Source: Hemicentrotus pulcherrimus (taxonomy: Eukaryota > Echinodermata > Echinoidea > Camarodonta > Strongylocentrotidae). From it: a DNA stretch of 34,570 nt. Every line of letters begins with the position of its first letter. The first letter of the stretch is position 1. Where the stretch lies: the NCBI GenBank assembly GCA_003118195.1, contig BEXV01001546.1:69950-104519 (forward strand), read 5' to 3'. The notes below the pieces were generated by a model. It was not told the origin of the DNA, ran no database searches, and saw only the letters and a program-made list of their open reading frames with translations. Below, piece after piece: positions 26,413-34,570 of this stretch. Position numbers and translations under genes: made by a program.

Positions 26413-28522
26413 CTTTTTAAATAATGCACTGCAAAATGACAAGAAATAACTACAGAAAATATTTGCCATAATTAGCACATCAACTATATTTAATATCATA
26501 TAATAAATTCATATAAATGTTTGTTAAATACAAAATGTGAGAACGGCAATCTGGTTAGTGTTAAATATTCAATAAAGCGCATAAAAATGGAAGAATCGTA
26601 GATATAAATATATGAATGGTCTGCAATTACAATGGTTCAATTCATAAACATAAATCTCAAAGTTCATACAATCTAAAATAATACATTTCTGCAAGCTAAA
26701 GTGCAATAACAAATCCATGAACATCAGCCAATGTACATCATGCATATACCCTGAGCAATGCTTCAAATACAGTCTCAAAACTGGGGAACATAAACTTATC
26801 GAAAGATGACTGCGTAAGTGCAAAATTTAAGAGCATCTTCAAAAATAAAGTCTCCTTTTACTGGAAAACATTACTTTAAACGAAAGAAGACTGTTGGACA
26901 ACATTCAAACTTAAAATTCGAGTAAAAATCTTTGACAGATTAATAAATTGAAATTCATCAAAATGGGTTCTGTACGAGTACCGGTAGTACTAATCATATG
27001 CAATAAAATCAAATACTTTTGTCACTTTGATTGAACTTCTGTTTTTTAGAGTTTTGGAATAAGAGTGAGTTTTACCTCGAAATGCCAAGGTGAGGATACA
27101 GAAATATTGATGGGGGGAAAAAAAGAATCAATGAAAAAAAAGAGATGTACAGGCTAGAACGAAATTATCCCTACGTAATGCCAATAGTGTGAAAATGATG
27201 TTATCTTATTCCTCGTCACTTGCTTATTTCATGACAACAAATTTTGCATAAAATCAGTGAAAAATACATCATTTTTTCAAACAATAATACAACACACACT
27301 CCCGTTCTTGCATAAGCATTGTGACTGCCATCTACAACTAAAAATAGGACATAAATAATATTGTGCCAGAAAAAAATAGTGTGATTTGGCTAATACATGT
27401 ACATTTGTCTAAAGAAGATATAGAAAATGTAAAATTTTCTCAACTAACACTTTTTCCCATCTGAAAGGGACATTACATGTACATCGTTTCTGTATAAAGG
27501 TATCTTATAATAATGTAACTGTACAAAACGTACACAGAATATAACAACTCTGTTAGAAAAAAACAAGCAAGTGCACATAATATAATTTACCAGAAATGGC
27601 AGCTACAGATATGCTCTATGAGAAATATATATTTATATATATACAACAAAAAGTTCTTTGGTAATTCATAAATTACAAGTCGTATATCTCAAATCTATTT
27701 TGCACTATCTACAAAACATTGTCACTATTTCAGAAGTTGTTCAATATGTGCAGGCAATGAATAATTTCTCTCATTTGAAAGAACAACCTAATTTGTATAA
27801 ACTGCAATTAAAAGACAAAACAAAAGCACAATTTGCAGTAAAAAGAAGAAAGATGCCCCTACAACTAAATTAATTTTGTTTAAACACAGCATGATATATA
27901 TAAGGCTTTGGAATTATAATAAAATACATTTCATCTATTTAAATGGTTCATGGTAATGAGAAAAATAAATCATATCAAATTAAGGCTAAATATTGATGAT
28001 TTTTTTGTTTCAATTTCATAACTCCACAAAACATGATGAAGATAAAAATTAATTCAAGTATCCTTACAAATGTATGTATAATATATACACATATAAACTA
28101 TGAAAACCAATCAAAACGACCTGAACATATCAAGATTGTCATCACTCATTTGGAAATTACCAACAATTTACTGTTTATCAAAAACTCAAATTATTTACAA
28201 ATTTACTTCAATATTTTTTGGTCAGGGGACATAAGTTTGTTTGAAGACAGAGAGCATTAAATTGACTGAATAGAAAAGCAGATTGGCAGAAGAACTTGTG
28301 TAGTATTGACTTGTTAAACATTGGTTAATGAGAAGATCGTGGACCTTGGGAAAGAATTGTTCCTTTTTCAAATTAGGAGAATTATATACATGCAGCATTT
28401 AACGACTCATTTGTTCAAAAGCACAACCAAAAATGTACCATGTAGAAAACTTTTCTTGTATTTCAAAGATATCTTATGTCATGATAGTATGGAAATTGCC
28501 TTGGAACTGTTTGGAAGGGATT

Positions 28523-30249
28523 TTAAACAAATGTGGCCCTCAATTTCCTACCATCCTTGGAGATGACAACTGTTTCTTTACCTTGGTAACCCTCACCAGA
28601 CCCTTCCCCGCCCTTAGCTCCACCGGAGGCACCAGCATCCAAGTTGTTGATGTTGCTATATGTTGCTTGGTTTCCACTGACAGGAGACTTGGGTACAGCA
28701 CCCTGGGAGTTGGGTTGCCCCCTCGGTGGTTGAATGCTTGCGTAAGGCACTGGTCCTCGGTAGCCACGAGGTGCGGATATGGAGGCTGTGCTTGTTACCT
28801 GGGGGACATTACCTCTTGGCCCTGCCCATGTGGCCCCCTGACTAGGTCTTCCAGATGGACCACTACCTGGATTGACAGTTGAGGAACTCCAAGTGGCACT
28901 TTGCGTTGCGCCCTGTCGGTTGCCTTGGCCATAGGTTGGTGCTACCTGCGAGTGTTCACTGGACGTGAAGCCTGCATTTGATTGTCTGTTGGACATGCTG
29001 CTATGGTATGCAGGAGGAGGCTTGATGACTCTCTCCTTGGCAAGCACTTGAGTCACATCAGGTGGAGCTGGAGACACAGGAGACGCAGGAGACATGGGCA
29101 AGTCATCAATGTTGGTGGAAGAACCACCATATGAGCTACCATTGGGTGTGGTTGGAAGAGGGCAATAATTGGAGTAGCAATTGTTTGTCTCAACTTTGAT
29201 GTCTGGGGTACTAACAGGGAGGGGCACGTGTGTGTTGTTGTTATTGGAGTAGGAGAGCTGGCCACTGGATATGCTTCTGGTGTATGCCTTGGAAACATAC
29301 CCGTTGGCTTCCACGACAGGCTTTGGAGTCAAGTTATGGCCAGGGAGGGTGCTTCCAGAGCGGAAGGGGTGCAAAAAGGGGGTCTTCCTAACATCAGGGG
29401 TGCTCTGACTGCCCATCTTGGCAAACACAGCTGGGCGTGGCTGATTCACACCGATCGCGGGAGGAGGGGTGTAGTTCGGTAGGTCAGCCTGTATGGTGGT
29501 ATCCATGTCTGCATTAGGAGGAGGAGGAAGATGAGACTCCGAGGTCGTTGATGTCAAGGTGGTATCTAGAAGGTTGGGTTGGTCCATGCTTCCAAATGAA
29601 CTATTAAACTCCAGCGAGTATGCCGTGGTATTCTGACCATAGTCTGTAGAAGAGTCATTCCCGTTTACTTTACCATTACCATATGCCCGCGGACTCAACT
29701 TACTGTCGGGGGTTTCAAAAGAGCTTGTTCTCGACTGATACGAACTCGCCACCGATGGCCTCAGTTTGTCTGTATTCTGGGGATAGTTCACATTTGATCC
29801 TTGACCCCAAGATGTTTCTCGATAAGAACTGCTTACGACGGTATCATCAAACCGAACAACCGGACTGCGCGGGCTCCCGCTCCCAAACAGTGCATCTGCT
29901 TGATCCTGCGTTGGAAAAACACCATCCATGTAGGCATCATCATCGTCCCCCTTGATGATGCCTTGCCTCGGCGGTGTTGACTTAGGGCGTAGTTTCAGCG
30001 CCTCAATATTAATGGCCTTCAGCTCTCCCTGCTCCTGGTTTGGCTGTTTAGTAGCTGGTGCATTGGTCCGGTAAGGCTGGGCGAGGGCGCTCTTGGGACG
30101 ACTGTCCACAGGCTTGGTAGAAGATGAGGAAGAGGTGGGGGCGGTGGTAGAGACTTTAAGGAAATCAGGGAGCTCTAAGTTGCGTAGTGTGAGGCCTCTC
30201 TGATCATCCAAGCGCTTGCCCTGAACCTTGGTTACCATAGCAATAAGAT
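28523..30249 (-). CDS. RGS12: Terminal coding exon of an RGS12/RGS14-type protein (GoLoco motif plus long disordered tail)
   Basis: Regulators of G-protein signalling of the R12 group bind Gi-class alpha subunits through an RGS box (GAP) and a GoLoco motif (GDP-dissociation inhibitor). The exon starts after acceptor ttttctgcag read on the minus strand and encodes 574 residues to TAA (28525-28523). Residues 1-19 form a GoLoco: VQGKRLDDQRGL with the D-Q-R triad at 15-17, whose Arg contacts bound GDP. DQRGL followed by LELPDFLK is the spacing I recall from RGS14/RGS12, and it separates this from LGN/AGS3 GoLocos. The rest is Ser/Pro/Gly/Asn-rich and looks disordered, with PPPP runs and a PPAY (PPxY) motif. 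The last four residues, ATFV, form a PDZ ligand. The ATG seen in the open frame upstream (MICVTNNFF) is intronic. RGS, RBD and any PDZ/PTB exons lie beyond 34570. RGS12 is favoured over RGS14 because of the long tail and PDZ ligand. Confidence 0.83.
28526..28537 (-). other. RGS12: C-terminal PDZ-binding motif A-T-F-V
   Basis: The last four residues before the stop fit the class I PDZ ligand pattern (A/S)-T-x-(L/V), reported as the preference of the mammalian RGS12 PDZ domain. Confidence 0.8.
29006..29017 (-). other. RGS12: PPxY motif (PPAY) in the RGS12 tail
   Basis: KPPPAYHSS contains P-P-A-Y, a possible WW-domain (for example Nedd4-type) docking site in an otherwise disordered region. Confidence 0.5.
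30191..30247 (-). other. RGS12: GoLoco (GPR) motif
   Basis: LIAMVTKVQGKRLDDQRGL, with the hydrophobic N-terminal helix face, Q-x-x-R and the D/E-Q-R triad (Arg codon 30197-30199). The motif may begin a few residues earlier, in the upstream exon. Confidence 0.88.
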
Positions 30250-31026
30250 CTGCAGAAAATTGTGCAAATTGATGGAAAAATTTAAAGAAATTGTTTGTTA
30301 CACAAATCAATGTCAGACATACACTTGCATTCCTTTAAATCATATATCAAATTATTCTAATCACAGAATATATCTGATTATCCCTTTATTGTCCTATCTG
30401 ATTTTTTATGAGGTCTATAGCCCACTTTTACTTCTTTTTTTTTTCTTAATCAAATTTCATTAATGGGGTTATTGTGGGACGGTATAAATTTTTTTCATGA
30501 AGCTTATAAAATGTCCTTGTATTTAAATAAATTACACAAAAAAAAGGAATTCCATTCAGGCTAAATTGAACGTAAATCAGTCTTTACTTGAAATACTTTT
30601 TATATCATGATATTATAAAATTACACACAAGAGATCTAAAGCATTTGATCTTGGCTTAGCCTTCCATGTGATCGATCATTTCCATTACTAAAAATTTGAA
30701 TAGTTCTTTAAATATAAACAAAGCTTGATTTATATGGTAACTGGCAATTCCTTTTTTTTGATATCACTTCATGCTTGCAATGAATAAATTCCATTTCAAT
30801 TAATTATCCAATAGCTATACCATTAGACGAGTTGCTTTTTCGCTGCACATAAAATATATATTGCACCAATATGAGGGATATACACCAAAACTAAATCAAA
30901 TGCTATTCTATTATATAATAAAAACAGAATATTCTAAATATAGATTATTTTCTTTCATAATTACCAGTAGCTAGTATACGTAAATATATTTTGTGAATTG
31001 TATTCTTTTTGTTGAAACTGCTATCT

Positions 31027-31246
31027 CACTATGAACATGACGGACAATGAAAGCGGACAAAATATACAGTTCATCATGTAGACAAAGGAACATCCCTTCA
31101 CTGCTATTAGGTAAAAATGTGTAGAACATGTGTCACATGCATATTCACCTGTTCAACACATTTTTACATAGTAGCAGTGAAGGGATGTTCCTTTGTCTAC
31201 CTGAGGAACTGTATATTTTGTTTCATTATCCGTCATGTTTGTAGTG
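31027..31246. mobile_element. Long fold-back element
   Basis: The arms 31027-31132 and 31146-31246 are inverted copies with about 90% identity and a 13-base loop. The core GTAGACAAAGGAACATCCCT and TTCACTGCTA recur exactly in inverse. The left arm has a 5-base extra (GCGGA). Most likely a MITE; a transcript would form a long hairpin. Confidence 0.85.
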
Positions 31247-33020
31247 TCTACTGACAAATACATGTAAGCCTATAACATTATAACTTAAGCAATAGTCTAC
31301 AAAGATAAATAATTGGCATGAAATTCAGGCAGGAGTGATATATCGTTGCAAATAACTTAATCATAACTGAAATAAACTGCATGCTGAAGTTAAAAAGTCA
31401 TTATCTGAAGAAAAGATTATAACAAAAAGCACATAATCAATGGGTTGGAACAATGTATAAAAAAAATAAAAATAAACAACATCATTTAAATTAATTGTGA
31501 TATCAACAGAAGCCCCAAGGCCTAAATCATAGTTTGGTAACAAAATAAATTCATGTATTAGTACCTCTCCCAATTGGAAAGTGCAGGGAGTTCATAAGTA
31601 GTGTGCTATACAATTGCTTAAATAGGCTTCCTAATAAATCAATATTTATATAGCAACTATAACAAGAAAGTGATATAACTATCAAGTTACAGCTATGCAT
31701 TCATGCTGCCTCATTGTTGCTCATTTCATTTCTAAATATCAAATTTAGAGTGCATTGACAAATGTCTTCATGTAGAAAAATGTTCTTTATTCCAGACATA
31801 TAGTTTTTGGGATGCAGATATGGATGTAGAGCAGATACAAAATAGTGTGTTCCCAATCGCAAAATGTATGAGACCAACAGAAATTGAAATAAATCATAGT
31901 TAAATGAAAAACTGATGAATCAGGTAAATGTGCAATGGAAGTCTTTGTACCAATAACACTGTAGGAGACTAAAATCAGTTAAGATTTGATTAGGAAAACC
32001 CTCAAACTTAAAATATACATCAAAAAGAAAATTCAAAATAATCTTTTTCATTCTGCATATCCTAATTGATTCCCCATCCCCCCCCAAATAAAGATAAATA
32101 AATGAAATCATAAAAATTAGTAGATCATAAAGAAAAGTACAACATCTTCAAGTAGCTGTCAAAATAGCGGACTCATGTATCAGTAACTGGGATACATGTA
32201 TAGACAAAGTACTGAGAATACATACATGAAGAGTTAATCTATTCTACATACATTGTGACATGCTGTTAGTAAAGAGCTAATGCAAGGATTAGCGGGAAAA
32301 AAAAGTACATGATAGATTAAAAGTTTTGAACTAAATGGTGTCTGGTGAACTGAAACTGAATAAAAATCAGACACCAAAACTAACTTTCAGGTATGATAAA
32401 TGATTAATATATCCGCATGCAGTATCGTCGTATAAGAGTGCTTGATAATAACCAGCTATGTAACATAGTTATGAGAGTGGGCAAGGCAAGAGGGCTGCAT
32501 GCAAGTGTCAGTTACAGTAATCAACGACGTGAATGATATACTGAGAGAATTCCTACCAATCATGCCAAGTAGAATATTTATGAGATGCCATTAGCATCAT
32601 ACATAGACTTCTGTACAATGAAACAAATATGAAAAGACAATCGAGACAAACAGAGTCAATCTGATAGAATTTATACTTTATCAATATACAACATGAAATA
32701 CCACTATATGAATATTTCAACTTCTTAATCTCTAAACCATGTTTTGATGTGCATAAATCAATTAACACCAAAGGCAAAATTGAAAAATCATTTATCTTTT
32801 TGTTGATAGAGTTCAAGTTCTAACAGCCCAGAAGTAGACATTAACTAACAATCAAAATCTCATTTATAATATTCTGGTTTTAGATTTTTGGAAAGAAAGA
32901 CAAAATGAATGTTAATAAGCTTTTCACACAGATGATAGAGATGATTAGGGTTCTGAATGCATGGTATTTGGAATACAATTCTCAAATACCAAGAGGAAAA
33001 TAAGGAGAACCAAGTTAGTA

Positions 33021-33167
33021 CTAGAGAGGAGAAAGAGGTGCAGAGGAATTCAGTAAGCTAGGATTAGCTGAGATTAGCTGAGACTGATTCTGGGCACCAC
33101 CCCCTCCCCCTCTGAAACCATTCCCAAAGACAACGACCTCTCCCCTCCGAGTTGGGTTAGGTGATGG
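33021..33167 (-). other. Possible alternative or cassette exon of the RGS12-like gene
   Basis: On the minus strand a C-rich tract ends in cccctcttag at 33168, followed by an open stretch PSPNPTRRGEVVVFGNGF, a Gly run, then AQNQSQLISANPSLLNSS to TAG (33023-33021). The composition resembles the RGS12 tail. No good donor is visible, so it could only be an alternative terminal exon, or chance. Another frame is also open for 30 codons, which lowers confidence. Confidence 0.25.
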
Positions 33168-33171
33168 CTAA

Positions 33172-33203
33172 GAGGGGAGGGGGGGGGGGGGGGGGGGGGG
33201 GGN
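33172..33203 (+). repeat. Poly-G run ending at a single n
   Basis: A G-rich run, interrupted once, followed by an unresolved base at 33203. True length is uncertain. Confidence 0.9.
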
Positions 33204-33629
33204 AGTTGTCCAGAACTAGCTGTCAAAGCAGTTGATTGTTATTCCCAAAGTTTGGAGAAATGGAAGAACAACAGTTGTCTTACAGTAAGTTTTTTTATTT
33301 GAAATTGAAACTTTCACACCAATTGTATAAGATGGAGGAAAATTAGAGAGAAAAAGGAGATATTGCTCATCAATAATATTACAAGAAATGTTCATCATGC
33401 ATTGACAATGCCATCATTTCAAATCTGCCTAAGAGTATCTATCTAGTCTACCTGGAAGCAAGGTTAGTATCAGATGTATGACAGAGACCTACGAGAGAAA
33501 AGGTCCTATCAGTTTAGAAGTAGGATTTTTATATCTGTTAACATGCGATGATGACACACAGCATGCTTTCATATTCACAGATTATGCTCACTAGATATTT
33601 TCAACAAATCATCATCATATACCGACAAT

Positions 33630-33926
33630 AGAACATTTTCGTAAAGTGATCAAATTTAATGTACAAATCTGTGCCTCGTTACAAATGATCTCATTCACCT
33701 GTTACAAACAACTGTAATTCAATTGTCAGAATGTGAATAGCATACATTTATTGTTGCTAGGTAGGACAAACATTATGGCTTGTTCTTCCTACCTGGCAAC
33801 ACATAAGGAATGCAAATGGTTCCTAACTATTGGAACACAATTATTTGTAACAGGTGAATGTAATAATTTGTATCCACTAAACAAAGATTTGTTCATTTAA
33901 TTTGATTATATTATGAAAAAAGGCCC
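33630..33926. mobile_element. Palindromic MITE with ~110-bp arms
   Basis: Nested matches link the two halves: CATTCACCTGTTACAAA (33692-33708) with its inverse ending at 33860, TGTTGCTAGGTAGGA with TTCCTACCTGGCAACA, and outer TGATCAAATTTAATGTACAA with its inverse near 33890-33905. The right end reads GGGCCTTTTTTCATAA inverted. Confidence 0.72.
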
Positions 33927-34386
33927 ATCATGGAATTCCTTCTTGGGTATCATACTGGCCGAGGTTCACGGGTGTGGAATTAAAGCACCGAGCTTTGATC
34001 TAGAGGTTTTGTGTCATTGCAGATTAGCCAAAAGCTTTTGCCAGCAATGAAGGAGTTTTGGAAGCTCAATGTGTGATTGGATCAGTAGCCTTAGAGGAAA
34101 CCTAGTTCAAAGGCCACCCAAACGATAAAGCCTCATACGTTCTGTACAACGCAGTGCCTGAAACAACCTGAAATAGAGAGGACATGTCACAGGGCCGAAA
34201 AGGAAGAAACTGCAGAAAACTAGCCCTTGGTTCTTGTAACAGGGATAGGGTTTATTTTAATGGATTAGCCTGAATAGAACCTTGGATATCTTGGAGCCCC
34301 ATTCATTTTGTACAGTATGAATCCTGAAAGAGCAGCCTACCACTAAGAGATGACAGGGTCTACAATTACAGCTGGTATCCCTGGGG

Positions 34387-34570
34387 AGGGAGTGTTTCAC
34401 AAAGATCCTAAGTTTAAATTATCTCTGAGTTGGACTTAACAATTGTGGAAAGCCGTAAGCATCTTTGAAAATATTTTGTAAAAGTTATTTTAAAAGTCAT
34501 AAAATGTTGATTAAAATCATTCATATTTTCTATTATCATGGGAGATTTCATGTTCTTGAATTTTTGCTTT
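34387..34570. mobile_element. MITE family A, second copy, truncated by the window edge
   Basis: AGGGAGTGTTTCACAAAGATCC and the following 170 bases match the reverse complement of the right part of 266-588 (AAAATATTTTGTA, AAAATCATTCATATTTT, GATTTCATGTTCTTGA). Confidence 0.78.

Larger units (their letters stand above)
24220..28522. other. Tail-to-tail interval between URB2 and the RGS12-like gene
   Basis: It holds both 3' UTRs at unknown boundaries. Features seen are a SINE (24284-24497), a small MITE (25838-25940), a repeated motif pair (26140-26345) and CT microsatellites. 26450-28520 is AT-rich, free of obvious repeats, and could be the 3' UTR of the RGS12-like gene. Short open frames here have no support. 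Confidence 0.6.
30250..34570 (-). other. Intron(s) of the RGS12-like gene
   Basis: No RGS box, Ras-binding or PDZ/PTB coding sequence could be recognised on the minus strand, so the next upstream coding exon probably lies beyond the window, apart from the doubtful candidate at 33021-33167. Mobile elements inside are listed separately. Confidence 0.6.

Noticed and set aside
28433..29955. Plus-strand and other-frame open frames across 28433-29955
   Set aside because: They are shadows of the long minus-strand RGS12-like exon, whose composition and motifs are clearly coding.
1..34570. CRISPR arrays, bacterial operons, riboswitches or phage genes
   Set aside because: The window is intron-rich eukaryotic DNA; no regularly spaced repeats or prokaryotic gene organisation were seen.

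Overview
This is a window of animal nuclear genomic DNA. It is AT-rich and crowded with introns and mobile elements. The short-element types (tRNA-derived SINEs, many small inverted-repeat MITEs, frequent TACATGTA-type motifs) and the two genes suggest a deuterostome marine invertebrate, most likely an echinoderm such as a sea urchin. The organism is an inference; nothing in the window names it. The assembly is draft quality: there is a 968-base N gap (12327-13294) and three single n's (9805, 19023, 33203), each at a duplicated or low-complexity spot.

The plus strand from 641 to 24219 carries almost all of one gene, the URB2 (Npa2) homologue, a nucleolar factor for large ribosomal subunit maturation. 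I could reconstruct 26 exons whose reading phases join correctly; about 1,436 codons are visible. The start codon lies to the left of the window and roughly 80-90 codons are hidden by the N gap. Three things in this gene stand out. (1) Intron 21542-22772 has every mark of a U12-type AT-AC intron. (2) A 909-base hAT-like element sits exactly on the splice donor of the exon ending at 2479 and appears to have copied that donor in its target-site duplication. (3) One exon is present twice on either side of a single n (allelic copies stacked by the assembler), and the next exon carries an in-frame TAA.

The minus strand from 30249 down to 28523 is the terminal coding exon of an R12-subfamily RGS protein (RGS12/RGS14 type). 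It holds a GoLoco motif, a long disordered Ser/Pro/Gly-rich tail with a PPxY motif, and a C-terminal A-T-F-V that matches the ligand class of RGS12's own PDZ domain. The rest of that gene lies to the right of the window. The two genes converge tail to tail across about 4.3 kb (24220-28522).

The remainder is intronic or intergenic sequence holding at least two families of tRNA-derived SINEs, a pair of TTAA-flanked MITEs (one nested in a SINE), several MITE families sharing a GG-CC...TTTCAYAAA terminal motif, two long fold-back elements, a large element containing a degenerate tRNA-Leu-like segment, and microsatellites. Similarity statements rest on remembered family sequences, not on a search.
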